Shown here piece by piece: positions 17,915-29,000 of a DNA stretch of 64,000 nucleotides. This DNA is from QWQI01 sp964608915. GTDB taxonomy: Bacteria > Planctomycetota > Planctomycetia > Isosphaerales > Isosphaeraceae. Where the stretch lies: the NCBI GenBank assembly GCA_964608915.1, contig CAZSQA010000004.1:62001-126000 (forward strand), read 5' to 3'. Both the position numbers and the translations under genes were made by a program. The notes under the pieces were generated by a model. The model was not told the DNA's origin, made no database searches, and was given only the letters and a program-made list of their open reading frames with translations. The first letter of the stretch is position 1. Every line of letters begins with the position of its first letter.

Positions 17915-19222
17915 TCACTTCCCGGGTCGGGGCGTTTCGAATTTCGCTCCCGTGAGGCTGATCGTCAGTTCGGCAGGCGTAATACCGGTGTCGTCATACA
18001 CGATCGACACGGAGAGTTCGCCTTGTGTCATGGCGATCGAACCGGCGATGTTTTCGACGACTTCCGCCGTGATCTCCCAGCCGGCTTTTTTCAAATCGTT
18101 GCGGATCGACTCCGCGGCTTTCCGGGCCTCGCCCATGCGCGTGACCGCTTCGATCCGGCGATCCGATACATTCCAGGTTTCGATGCCATCGGACGGCGGC
18201 TCGATGCGCAAGAATCGATCCGCTTTCGTTTTCGACATCGCCTTTCGGGCGGCGATTTCCGCCTTGCGGCTTTCTTCTTCGACTTCTCCGGCGGTCATGA
18301 ACTTCGCGAGGATGCGCGTCCCCTCGCCGATTTTTCTGATCTTGAGGTCAAGCATCTCTTTCCGCTCGTTCCGAAAGATCCAGAAATATTCGAAATTGTC
18401 CTGAATCGGCTTTTCCGTCGTCGGCTTCCAGCCCTTCGCCGCAAGGATTTTCGCATAGTCCTCAGCCGTGGCATCGAGGTTCCGATTCGTGTCGACATCG
18501 AGCGATTTCGTCGACTCGGCATAGGCGATGCGAGTCGCGCCGGACGGTGCATCGATATCGGCCGACATCATTTGCGTCTGATAATCGAATACCGTTTTGC
18601 CACCTTGCCCCGGCGCGGCCACGATCATGGTTCGCAACTGGAGCGGGCCTTTTTTGAAGGACAAGATCGGTCCGGCCTCACCATACTGCTGCCAGCCGTC
18701 CGCGGTCAGGCTCACGCTTACGGATTCGCGTGTTTCGTCGACCGTCTTGCCCGTGACGTACTGGATGCTCGAAGGCCCTGAGAAGAGTTCTTTCGCGCCG
18801 GCGGGAACCGGTAATTTGGCGAGTTCGACGGCCCCCTGATTCGAAACCGTAACCGTCACGCCCTTATCGCCGCCCGGAAAAATCATGACGGCGATCCGGT
18901 CACCTTTGTCCTGGAATTGAAATACGCCCGATGCGTATTGTTCCGTCACGGCGGCTCCTGCCTTCGGCACGAATTCCCGAGCCTTGAGCTGCTTTTCGAG
19001 TGACGCGTACGCCGCCGCGACGGTCGACCCGCTCGTGTACGAAAGCTCGGCGCGATTCCTGACGGTCGTGCCGATCGGTTCGAGCAGATCCAATTTCGAA
19101 AGGTCGATGGAACCGGCAGCCGAGCGATCTCGTTCTTGAGCAGCGACGCCTGGGGCCGATGCACAGACGGCCGAAAAGATCATGCCCAGAATCGCCGCTT
19201 TCCCGAATCTCTCGAATCGCAT
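17915..19222 (-). CDS. Exported protein of unknown function with repeated KGW-type modules
   Basis: No family recognised. The product is 435 residues from the start at 19222, where a purine-rich GGAGCGAAG precedes the ATG. A signal peptide is visible (FGKAAILGMIFSAVCASAPGVAA). At least four segments share a pattern of an amphipathic helix ending in a turn with Gly-Trp or a close variant, then beta strands: LEKQLKAREFVP, VSLTADGWQQYG, YAKILAAKGWKPTT and IRNDLKKAGWEITA. This suggests tandem alpha-beta modules of about 90-110 residues. The protein contains no catalytic signature. A lysine- and glutamate-rich helix occupies about residues 300-325. It converges with the cupin gene. It may be a periplasmic binding or structural protein. 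Confidence 0.75.
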   Translation of the reverse strand: MRFERFGKAAILGMIFSAVCASAPGVAAQERDRSAAGSIDLSKLDLLEPIGTTVRNRAELSYTSGSTVAAAYASLEKQLKAREFVPKAGAAVTEQYASGVFQFQDKGDRIAVMIFPGGDKGVTVTVSNQGAVELAKLPVPAGAKELFSGPSSIQYVTGKTVDETRESVSVSLTADGWQQYGEAGPILSFKKGPLQLRTMIVAAPGQGGKTVFDYQTQMMSADIDAPSGATRIAYAESTKSLDVDTNRNLDATAEDYAKILAAKGWKPTTEKPIQDNFEYFWIFRNERKEMLDLKIRKIGEGTRILAKFMTAGEVEEESRKAEIAARKAMSKTKADRFLRIEPPSDGIETWNVSDRRIEAVTRMGEARKAAESIRNDLKKAGWEITAEVVENIAGSIAMTQGELSVSIVYDDTGITPAELTISLTGAKFETPRPGK

Positions 19223-19711
19223 GGAACTTCGCTCCGGAAGGGTCATTTTCGTCGCACGTATCCCGCCTTGCCTGTACGTTACGCCATAGTTCATGAAGTG
19301 TGACCTGAATTCAGCGAATGCCCGGTCCGGAAATGCGGCTCATGCACTGCCGGCTCAATTTACCGCATTTGACACGGTTGTTTTCGCAAATCGTCGATCC
19401 GATCGAAATCGGTCGATGTTCCGATCGTATTCACGAACTGGCTGGATACCGTGTGCGTGGCAAATATGCCGAAAAGGTGATTGATGCATTGCGACGCTTT
19501 CGGACACGGTTCGCTCGAACTCGTCCGAACGAAACGCGATCGATTTCCCTGTCTCCGAATCGAAATTGGATGAATTCTCGGGCTTCGTGCTGTATCGTCG
19601 GTTGCGGGCTGATTGTCGGTGACGGGTATTGCCCCGGGCCTTTCGTCATCGTAAGGCCTCTCGGAATGTGGCCGAAGTTTGTACATCCGTATATCACAGG
19701 AGAACGCTCGA
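19223..19711. other. Intergenic region between divergent genes
   Basis: This 489-base gap separates a minus-strand exported protein gene from the plus-strand metallophosphoesterase gene. Open frames in it have no ribosome binding site or recognisable product. An AGGAG lies just before the phosphoesterase start. I see no RNA gene or repeat. Confidence 0.45.
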
Positions 19712-20596
19712 ATGGAATTCGATCGACGCGAAGCCCTCTGGCTGGCATCTTCCGTCTGGACGACTACGCTGCTCCTCTCTCGCCAAGCGCCGGCGGAAGC
19801 ATCCCGCGCGGATCGTTCGCTGCGTTTCGGGTTGATCACCGATCTGCATTATGCGGACAAACCCGCTGCGGGAACGCGTCATTATCGGGATACGCTGAGC
19901 AAACTCAAGGAAGCGATCGACGCCTTTTCCCGTCTCGATGCGCCGAATGACTTCGTGGTGGAACTCGGCGATTTCATCGACGCCGCCGAATCGGTCGAAA
20001 CCGAACGGAAGTATCTCGCGACTGTCGACGAACTGTACCGAACGCTTGGCCCGGAAAGATATTACGTGCTCGGGAATCATTGTGTCGGCACTTTGACGAG
20101 CGACGAATTCCTGAGCGATGTCGGGCAAAAGTCGTCTTTTTTTTCGTTCGATCGAAATGGGCGACATTTCGTGATCCTCGACGCCTGTTTTCGCAAGGAT
20201 GGCGTCGCATACGGCAGGGGCAATTTCGATTGGTCGGAATCGCTCGTCCCGGATCACGAGCTGAAATTCCTCGAAGACGACCTGAAATCGACACGAAACG
20301 AAACGGTCGTGTTCGTGCATCAGCGTCTGGATGTCGAGCCTCCATATGGAGTTCTGAACGCAGGCAAGGTGCGGGAGATTCTCGAAAAATCGGGAAGGGT
20401 TCGAGCCGTGTTTCAGGGGCACAGTCACAAAAACGATCACCGCACGATCGGCGGAATCGATTACGTCACTCTCGTCGCGATGGTGGAAGGACCGGCACCA
20501 GAGAGCAGCGGTTATTCCAGGGTGATCTGGCACGAGGATGGCCCGATCGAAATTCAGGGCTTTCGTCGCCAGGCAAGTCGAAGCTTGCCGGAATGA
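19712..20596 (+). CDS. Exported calcineurin-like metallophosphoesterase
   Basis: Predicted phosphatase or phosphodiesterase with a two-metal site, 294 residues. The start at 19712 is set by AGGAG nine bases upstream; an in-frame ATG at 19679 is weaker. The N-terminus has a double-arginine/hydrophobic export-like segment (MEFDRREALWLASSVWTTTLLLS). All five family blocks are seen: ITDLHYAD with Asp44 and His46, ELGDFIDAAE, VLGNHC, a histidine in VFVHQRLD, and GHSHKND. The substrate is unknown; such proteins in this phylum are often annotated as alkaline phosphatase-like. A tRNA gene follows 123 bases downstream. Confidence 0.88.
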   Translation: MEFDRREALWLASSVWTTTLLLSRQAPAEASRADRSLRFGLITDLHYADKPAAGTRHYRDTLSKLKEAIDAFSRLDAPNDFVVELGDFIDAAESVETERKYLATVDELYRTLGPERYYVLGNHCVGTLTSDEFLSDVGQKSSFFSFDRNGRHFVILDACFRKDGVAYGRGNFDWSESLVPDHELKFLEDDLKSTRNETVVFVHQRLDVEPPYGVLNAGKVREILEKSGRVRAVFQGHSHKNDHRTIGGIDYVTLVAMVEGPAPESSGYSRVIWHEDGPIEIQGFRRQASRSLPE

Positions 20597-20682
20597 ACCG
20601 AATCTTTGTCATAAACCTCGACAGAAAAGCGAGTGTCGACACTTCGTGCATCGTGTAAGAAGAAGGGGCGAAATGCTCCAGG

Positions 20683-20711
20683 TTGATCTTACATCACTTG
20701 CGTGATAGTAT
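20683..20711 (+). promoter_or_regulatory. Promoter of the tRNA-Arg gene
   Basis: TTGATC at 20683-20688 and TAGTAT at 20706-20711 are separated by exactly 17 bases and match the sigma-70 hexamers at four of six positions each. The tRNA begins nine bases after the -10 element, the distance expected for a start point at or just before it. Confidence 0.5.
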
Positions 20712-20719
20712 ACCTGCAC

Positions 20720-20794
20720 GCACCCGTAGCTCAGCCTGGATAGAGCGTTTGCCTCCGGAGCAAAAGGTCAGAGGTTCGAATCCTCTCGGGTGTA
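20720..20794 (+). tRNA. tRNA-Arg (anticodon CCG)
   Basis: Complete cloverleaf. The acceptor stem is GCACCCG with CGGGTGT (one G-T pair), the D-arm GCTC/GAGC, and the anticodon stem TTTGC/GCAAA around CTCCGGA (anticodon CCG, Arg). The T-arm is CAGAGG TTCGAAT CCTCT, and the discriminator is A. CCA is not encoded. Confidence 0.96.
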
Positions 20795-21599
20795 TTTGCC
20801 ACAACATGCTACTCTTTAAGAAGTTGTAATGTAATTCGAAACGGATGCGGCATCTGCTTCTGACGGATCGGACTTGGGGGATTCCCCAAGTTTCGCCACC
20901 TTCGCACAAGCATATTCGTCTCCCACAGAAACATCGTCAAACGGGCAAATACGCACAAGCCATACTCATCGGGCGTGAAGTTCGACGTGCCTTGTACGAG
21001 AGTCCGGAATCCCGGTTTCAGTACGACCAAGTAGTTGCTGAATGGCTATAAGAATGGCCGTCGGTAACCCCTTCCGAAGAGGGAATTCGATCGTCCACAG
21101 TCGAATCGTTCCGTTACCCCTCGACCGTCACGATCGTCGAGTGAGTGATGTGCTTCGTGCCACCGTAAAGCATTCAGGCAATTTTAACGGGTCAGGTACG
21201 AAGGAACGACGAAGCCCGGGCGAATTCGAATCGGGGCGATGTGACTCTGGCTTTCAGCCTCAGTAAGCGAACTTCATGTGCGGTTGGGCTGGATCGGATT
21301 TTTTTTCGGAAAGATTGTCTCGATCGATTCCGGGCTGTCAGTACTGATAGGTAGGCCCGTCCGAGGGGAGGAACGCCCGTCCTGAATCCTGGTGTCCGGG
21401 ATTCGCCTGAAGCCACGATTCGAGCAGGGCGATTCCGAGCCGGGACGAGAAGGTTCGCGATGAAGACCAGAGATTTCCAGGGATTGCAATCGATCGACCT
21501 GTTTCGCCGCACGATCGCCGAAATCAACCGATCGAAGTCCCATTCCTGATCGTGCTATGCGTCCGATCTTCCCGTCCGGAAAGGAGGACTTCGAAGCCT
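20795..21599. other. Gene-poor stretch after tRNA-Arg, probably decayed
   Basis: Only short frames are found. 20845-21051 on the plus strand could encode 68 residues ending in a charged helix (REVRRALYESPESRFQYDQ), but it has no ribosome binding site. 21460-21549 could encode 29 residues (MKTRDFQGLQ...) after GAGAAGG. Neither resembles a known protein. A run of eight T lies near 21300. The region may be the relic of an inserted element beside a tRNA gene, since tRNAs are common integration sites, but I found no direct repeat of the tRNA 3' end and no integrase fragment. Confidence 0.4.
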
Positions 21600-21646
21600 G
21601 AAGTCGAGGCTGTTTAGTCTGAGACGCTCCGGAGCCTCCCGACTTC
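21600..21646. promoter_or_regulatory. Long inverted repeat upstream of the TIGR03032 gene
   Basis: GAAGTCG-AGGCT pairs with AGCCT-CC-CGACTTC: twelve base pairs with a two-base bulge and a 21-base loop. It ends 66 bases before the start codon of the next gene. It could act in the mRNA leader or end transcription coming from upstream; no T run follows. Confidence 0.4.
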
Positions 21647-21712
21647 GAGCGTAAGCGATCCATGTGACGAATGCTCGATGTTGAACTTTTCGAAGAATGT
21701 AGGCAGGACATC

Positions 21713-22879
21713 ATGACGATAGCCGCTTCACTTACCGAACCGATGCCAGACTCTGACCTCTCCGTGCCGGATGCCGCGACACAACTGCGGGCGGTGCACA
21801 CATCGAACTTCCCTGCGATACTGCGCCATGTCGGCGCCTCGCTGCTGGTGACCACCTATCAGGCCGGCAAGCTCGTGATGGTCCGCGACGAGGGGGACCA
21901 ACTCAACGCGCACTTTCGCGGCTTCCAGTCACCGATGGGCATGGCCTTATCCGGAAACCGTCTGGCCATCGGCACGAAGAATCAGGTCTGGGAATTCGTT
22001 GACGTCCCGGCCGTGTCGGCGAAGCTGGAACCGCCCGGGCGGCACGATGCCTGTTTTCTGCCCCGCTCCTCGCACTTCACGGGCAATATCCAGATCCACG
22101 AGATGGCCTGGGGCAGCGGCGAGGAACTCTGGACCGTCAACACCCGGTTCTCTTGCCTTTGCACGATCGATAAGTCCGCCAGCTTCACGCCCCGTTGGCG
22201 GCCGTCGTTCGTTTCGGCCCTCGAGCCAACCGACCGCTGTCATTTGAACGGGCTGGGGATGGTCGACGGCAAGCCGCGCTACGTTACGGCGCTGGGCGAG
22301 ACCGACACGCCGGCCGGATGGCGCGAGAACAAGGCCAGGGGCGGCATCGTGATCGATATCGACTCGGGCGAAATCATCACGCGAGGCCTTTCGATGCCCC
22401 ATTCGCCGCGATGGTACGGCGGAAGGCTCTGGGTGTGCGAATCGGGCGCCGGGAGCTTCGGCACCATCGACCTCAGGACCGGCAAGTACGAGCCGATCGC
22501 CGAGATGCCGGGCTTCACTCGCGGAGTGGACTTCGCCGGGAACTTCGCTTTTATCGGACTCTCCCAGGTGCGAGAGAGCGCCGTCTTCAGCGGCATTCCG
22601 ATCACCGAGCGGCTGACTGAGGAAGAAAGGACCTGCGGCGTTTGCGTGATTGACCTGACGACCGGGCGAGTCGTCGCGCTCTTGCGTTTCGAGACGGCGG
22701 TGCAAGAAGTCTTCGCCGTGACAGTGCTGCCGGGCCGGCGGTTTCCGGACTTGATCAATGACGACGAGATAATCCTGGAAAACTCGTTCGTCGTCCCCGA
22801 CGCGGCGCTGGCCGATGTCTCGCCGGCGCTGCGGGAGCCGCACGTGAGCGGGCGAGACCAGAAATCCGCGATTTCCTAG
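21713..22879 (+). CDS. TIGR03032 family protein (predicted beta-propeller)
   Basis: A 388-residue protein of the conserved family TIGR03032, known from planctomycetes, cyanobacteria and proteobacteria and of undetermined function. Family-typical segments are SLLVTTYQAGKLVMV, FRGFQSPMGMAL, DACFLPRSSHFTGNIQIHEMAW, DRCHLNGLGMVDGKPRYVTALGETD and MPHSPRWYGGRLWVCESGAG. The repeated GG/W/D-rich strands suggest a six- or seven-bladed propeller. No signal peptide is seen. The start at 21713 follows GCAGGA; an in-frame ATG at 21671 is possible. It lies 157 bases upstream of the 16.7-kb giant gene on the same strand, so a linked role in its glycosylation, export or surface display can be considered. That is inference from position only. 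Confidence 0.88.
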   Translation: MTIAASLTEPMPDSDLSVPDAATQLRAVHTSNFPAILRHVGASLLVTTYQAGKLVMVRDEGDQLNAHFRGFQSPMGMALSGNRLAIGTKNQVWEFVDVPAVSAKLEPPGRHDACFLPRSSHFTGNIQIHEMAWGSGEELWTVNTRFSCLCTIDKSASFTPRWRPSFVSALEPTDRCHLNGLGMVDGKPRYVTALGETDTPAGWRENKARGGIVIDIDSGEIITRGLSMPHSPRWYGGRLWVCESGAGSFGTIDLRTGKYEPIAEMPGFTRGVDFAGNFAFIGLSQVRESAVFSGIPITERLTEEERTCGVCVIDLTTGRVVALLRFETAVQEVFAVTVLPGRRFPDLINDDEIILENSFVVPDAALADVSPALREPHVSGRDQKSAIS

Positions 22880-22913
22880 TTCTCAAGGCATGCTTCGAAT
22901 CACCGATTCTGTC

Positions 22914-22929
22914 GGCGGGTCGTCCCGCC
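22914..22929 (+). terminator. Short GC hairpin after the TIGR03032 gene
   Basis: GGCGGG and CCCGCC pair perfectly around a TCGT loop, 35 bases after the stop codon and before the giant gene. The stem is only six pairs and no T run follows. If active it would separate the two genes transcriptionally. Confidence 0.3.
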
Positions 22930-23036
22930 CTTCATTGGAGATCGCACTTCCCCGCCAGTCGGTTCATGGTTCGTAAGGGCTTGGGAGAGGCTGTCGGTCA
23001 CAGGTCGTTTACCACAAACATCAGAGAGACAGCAGC

Positions 23037-26000
23037 ATGAATTACTTCAGAACGGGCGATCGGCGACGATTCGGGCGCGGCACGGTCAAGGCCCGAAGGG
23101 GCCAACGGCTGGGGCTGCGGCCGAACTTTGTGGCGCTGGAAGAACGCACGCTGCTCTCCACATTCGCGGTTTACAATACGACGGACGATCGGAACCCTGG
23201 ATCGCTACGGTGGGCCATCGGCCAGGCGAATTCGAACCCGGGCGCTGACACGATCATCTTTGACAGCACGGTGTTCGCCACCCCGAAGACGATCTACCTG
23301 TCGGGCTCCCAGATCGATCTGACCGACACGACGGGGGCCACGGCGATCATCGGCCCCGCGGCGGGTGTCTCGGTGAACGGCAACCAGCTGAGCCGCGTGT
23401 TCCAGGTCAACCAGAACGTGACGGCGTCGATCTCGGGCATGACGATCGCCGGAGGCCTCGTCGCAGGCAACGGCGGCGGCGTGGACAACCAGGGCACGCT
23501 CACGCTCACCAATTCTTCGGTCAGCGGCAACTCCGGCATTGACGGTGGCGGCTTGTTCAACCGCGGCACATTGGCACTTTTCGATACCACGGTGGGCAGC
23601 AACACGGCCGGCAAGGACGGCGGCGGCGTGTACAACCTCGGCACGCTCTCCGTGACCAGGGGCTCGGTCAGCGGCAATTCCGCGAAAGACGGCGGCGGCC
23701 TGATCAACAGGGGTACGGCAACGCTGACGGGCAGTACCGTGAGCGTCAATTCCGCGCTGAACGGCGCAGGCACTTTCAATGATGGCGGCTCGCTGACGAT
23801 GACCAACTGCACCGTCAGCAGCAACTTTTACCTCGATCCCGGCGTGGCGGGGGTGCCGAGCGTCAGTACGGCGGGCTCCGGCGACGGTTTTTCCGTTTCC
23901 TCATCCGATCTGCTTCAGACGAACCTGAGCAGCACGAACGTCGTCGGCAACAGCTTCAATATCTCCAACTCGGAAAGTCTCCACCCGGGCGGCATTGCCG
24001 CGCTGAAAAACGGCCAATTCGGTCCGGCCGGCCTGACCGAAAACCCCGGGCCGAACCCTGATCTCGTGATCCTCATCACTGGGGAGCAAATCACCTACAA
24101 CCTGGATACGGGCGCCAACCCGCTGGGTTACGACATCACGAACATCGACACGTATACCGGCTGGCGTGATTCGAGCCGTAGCCGGCAGGATTACATCGTG
24201 CTTTATTCCACGGTGCTTGACCCGAACACGTTCCGAGTGCTGTCGAACGTCAACGGGAATGAATTCGAAGGAACCCCCAGCGACACGGCCGTGCATCTCA
24301 CCAGCAGCACGGGGATTCTGGCCAGCCACGTGGCATCGATTCGATTCTCCTTCCCGACGCCTCAAAATTCATACGTTGGTTACCGCGAAATCGACGTCAA
24401 GGGAGCCCCCTCAACCGGCGCGGCCCCTTCCAAGGGGAGTGGCTTATACAACGCCTCGGGCAATGCCGCGCTGGTGAATTGCACATTCGCCGGCAACACC
24501 GGTACGACCGGTGCCGGCTTGTATGTCGCTGGCGGCACGACCACGATGACGAACTCGATCGTCGCCGGCAATACCACCGACATCTCGGGCACGGTCACTG
24601 GTTCTCACAACCTGATCGGCACCGGGGGCTCGGGTGGTCTGAGCAACGGAACCAACGGCAACATCGTCGGCGTCGCAAACCCTGGACTGGCGACTCTGGG
24701 ATCCTACGGTGGACCGACCCAGACCATGCCGCTCTTGCCCGGCAGCCCGGCCATCGGCAAGGGAACCGGCAGCGGTGTCACAAACGATCAGCGCGGTTTC
24801 GCGCTGGACGGCACGATCGACATGGGAGCCTTCCAGGTTCAAACCGGTCCGCTCGTCGTCAACACGGTCGTCGATGGCCCGGCCGCCTCGGGCCGGCTGA
24901 GTCTGCGCCAGGCGGTCAACCTGGCCAATGCCATCAGCGGAAACCAGTCGATCACGTTCGACCCGAGCGTCTTCGCCACCCCGCGGAAGATCACCCTGAG
25001 CGGCACCCTGCTCGAGTTGAGCGACACGACCGGGACCGTGACGATCACGGGCCCGGCGGAGGGTGTCACGGTCGACGCCAACGGGAAGAGTCGTGTCTTC
25101 CAAATCGACCCGAACGTCAAGGCGTCCATCTCGGGGCTGAGCATCACCGGCGGCAACGCGGGCTCCGGCGGCTATGCGGCAGGTTACAACGGGGACTCGC
25201 CGCAGAACTATTCGGGCAATTACAATGGCGGCGGCCTGCTCAACCAGGGCACGCTCGCGCTGACCAACTGCACCGTCAGCGGCAACTCCGCCCTTTCCGG
25301 AGGTGGCCTGTACAACTCCGGCACGGCCACGCTGACCAACTGCACCTTCAGCACCAGTAACGTTCGCTCCAGCGATGGCGGCGGCGGCGTTTACAACGCC
25401 GGAACGGCTTCGCTGACCAACACCATCGTCGCCGGTAACTTCGTGTTCGGCTACGGCTTAAGCGATCCCACCGACGTCGGCGGTTCGGTCGGCGGCTCGT
25501 ACAACCTGATCGGCAACGCGGGCAGCAGTGGCGGGCTGACGGACGGCGTCGACGGCAATATCGTCGGACGCTCGCTGTCCACGATCTTCGCGACCGACGC
25601 CGGCGGCAATCCCGTGCTCGGCAGCTACGGCGCCACGGGACAGACATTCGCGCTTCTGCCGGGGAGCCCGGCGATCGACGCCGGAACGAGCGGCGCGGGC
25701 GTGCCCACCACCGACGAGCGCGGGAAGGCCAGGGTCGGCGCCGTCGACATCGGCGCCTTCGAAAGTCAGGGCTTCATCGTCAAGCCGGCGGCGGGCAGCA
25801 CCCCGCAGAGTGCCGATATCGGCACGTCGTTCGCCAACCCGCTCGCCCTTACGGTGACGGCCAACAACCCGGTCGAGCCGGTCGAAGGCGGCATCGTCAA
25901 CTTCGTGGCCAACCTCGTCAATGGTGCCACGGCGTATCTCTCGGCCGCTTCGCCCGTGATCTCAGGGGGCAAGGTCTCGGTCACCGCGGCGCCCAACAAC

Positions 26001-29000
26001 GCCCTGGGCAGCTACACAGTGGTCACGTCGCTCGCGGGTTCGGCCCCCGTGTCGTTCGAACTGACCAACACCGGCACGGTCTTCACCCAATTCGTCGTGA
26101 ATACGACCCTGGATACGCTCACCCCGAGCTCAGGCCTCATGAGCTTGCGTAAGGCCATTTCATTATACAACCTCGATACCACGGGCATTGCGAGCATCAC
26201 CTTCGATTCGACCGTCTTCTCGACGCATCAGACGATCACCTTGAGCGGAACCGAGCTCGTGTTGACCAACACGACCCAGACGGAGACGATCATCGGCCCG
26301 GCGGCAGGCTTGACGATCAGCGGCGGCGGCCAGAGCCGTGTATTTCGGATCGACCCGAATGTCACCGCGTCGATCTCTGGGCTAACCATCACGGGTGGCT
26401 CAACCGGCCGGTATGGTGGCGGCGTGTACAACCTGGGCACCGCCTCGCTGACCAATTGCACCATCACGGGCAACTCCACGAACTACGGCGCCGGCGCAGT
26501 GTGCACTGGGAGCTTCGGCCAGCCAATCGGAACGACCACGCTGACTAACTGCACAGTCAGCGGCAATTCGACCGGTGTATCCAACTACGGCACGACCACG
26601 CTTTTCAACACCATTGTCGCCGGCCAGACCTCAGGAACTGACAGCGGCATCGCCGGTACCCTTTCGGGCTCGAACAATCTGATCGGCAAAGGAGATTCGG
26701 GGGGGCTGATCAACGGTGTGAATGGCAATATCGTCGGGGTGGCCAACCCGGGGCTGGCCCCTCTCGGCGATTACGGGGGCACGACCCTGACGATCGCGCT
26801 CCTGCCCGGCAGCCCGGCGATCGGCGCCGGAACCAGCGGCGCGGGCATCCCCACCACTGACCAACGCGGCCTGATCAGGGTTGGGGCCGTCGATATCGGC
26901 GCTTTCGAGAGCCAGGGATTCACGCTCTTGCCATTTGCTGGAAGCAACCCGCAGAGCGCGGATATCGGCACTTCGTTCGCGAACCCGCTGGCCCTGACGG
27001 TGACGGCCAACAACCCGGTCGAGCCGGTCGAAGGCGGTGTGATCACCTTCACCGGCAGCTCCGTCAATGGTGCCTCGGCGGCCCTCTCGGCCTCCTCGAT
27101 CGTCATCTCCGGCGGTCAGGCCTCCGTCAACGGGGGGCCCAACAACGTTCTCGGAAGTTACGATCTCGCTGCATCGGCCGGTGGTTCGTTTACGACCTCG
27201 TTCGCGTTAACCAACACGGGCACGTCCTTCGCGTCGCTGATCGTGAATACGACGATTGACTCCCTCTCCCCGGGCGCGGGCCTTCTTAGCCTGCGTGAGG
27301 CCATCACCTTCGCCAACTTCGATTTCACCGGCAACGCGAGCATTACTTTCGATCCGACCGTTTTCGCCACACCACAGACGATCACCTTGAACGGAACCCA
27401 GCTCGAGTTGATCAATACGCGCGAGACGGTGACGATCACGGGGCCAGCAGGGGGCGTGACGATCAGCGGCGGCGGGCTGAGCCGGGTGTTCCAGGTCGAT
27501 AGCGGGGTGACGGCCTCGCTCGTCGGATTGACCATCTCGGATGGTTCGACCAGCGAGAATGGCGGGGGCATATACAACCTCGGCACCACCACACTGACCG
27601 ACTGCACCATCAGCGGCAACTCCGCCAATCAGGGCGGGGGATTGGACAATCTCGGCACGGTCACGCTCGCAAAATGCACGATCAGCGGTGGTTATGCCTA
27701 CTCCGGCGGCGGCCTGTACAACACCGGAACAGCCACGCTGACCGACTGCACTATCAGCGGTAACACCGCCTCGGGCGACGGCGGCGGCGTAGCCAACACT
27801 CCCGGCACGGTCACTCTGACCAATTGCACCATCAGCGGTAACTCCGCCTCGGGCAAAGGCGGCGGCCTGTTCGCTCTCCCCGGCTACGGCACGACCACGC
27901 TGGCCAACTGCACCGTCAGCGGCAACACCGGCCAGTATGGCGGCGGCATTTACAACCGATACAGTACCTTCTCTTTGGCCAACTGCACCGTCAGCGGCAA
28001 CTCCGTCGAGGGCGGCGGCGGGGGCGGCGGCGTGCTCTCCCGCGGCACGACGATGCTGACGAGCACCATCATCGCCGGCAATCACGTCCCTGGTTCACAG
28101 ACCTATGGTCTCGATGTCAACGGAAGCTTCGTCTCCGCCGGCCACAACCTGATCGGCGAACCTCTGGGCTCCTGGGGCAGCGACTGGTTCCTTGACTCCG
28201 ACTTGAGAGGCACCGACGACGTACCTCTGAATGCCCTGCTGGCTCCACTGGGCAACTACGGCGGGCCGACGCGGACGATGCCCCTCCTGCCCGGCAGTCT
28301 GGCGATCGACGCCGGTACGAGCGGGGCAGGCATAGCCGCGACCGACCAGCGAGGCAAGGCCAGGGTCGGCGCTGTGGACATCGGCGCGTTCGAGTCTTAC
28401 GGGTTCGCCATCACCCTCACCTCAGGCAGCGGCCAGTCGTCCAGCGGCGAGTTTTCCGCCCCGCTCGTCGTGACCGTCACGGCGAACGATCCGAACGAGC
28501 CCGTGGCAGGGGGTTTGGTGACCTTCACCGCGCCGACCGGCGGCGCGTCGGCGACGTTCACGGGAAACCCGGCATTCATCGGCGACGACGGCACTGCGAG
28601 CGCGATGGCCGCATCCAACTTCATCAGCGGCAGCTACACCATCCTGGCGACGGGCTTCGGTATCGCGGGAGCGGCATCCTTCGGCCTGACGAACTACGGT
28701 GTCGTGTCGATCGCGGTGACCCCCGGCAATCAGTCACTGGCACAGGGCGTGACCGCGCAGTTCATCGCGACGGGAACCTTCACGGACGGGTTGATCAAAG
28801 ACATTACCAATGCCGTCTCCTGGGCGTCGGGGACGCCGTCGGTGGCGGCGTTCAGCGGCTCCACGGTCATCGGAGTGGCCGTGGGGATAAGCACGATCAC
28901 CGCGTCCCTGGGGAGTGTCACCAGCCCGGGCGAAACCTTGACTGTGATCGCTCCCAGCTTCGTGGTCAATACGACCGCCGACTCTTTTGGCTTCTATGAC

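Noticed and set aside
20845..21051. A 68-codon plus-strand frame after tRNA-Arg
   Set aside because: No ribosome binding site, no similarity I recognise, and it could equally arise by chance.
21240..21300. Group II intron domain V because of AGCCT...CATGTGCGGTTGGGCT
   Set aside because: The 3' half looks like a domain V strand but the 5' half does not pair in the required 34-base shape, and no reverse-transcriptase fragment is present.
21460..21549. A 29-codon open frame (MKTRDFQGLQ...) after GAGAAGG
   Set aside because: It has a fair ribosome binding site but no recognisable product or neighbour that needs it, so I did not call it a gene.
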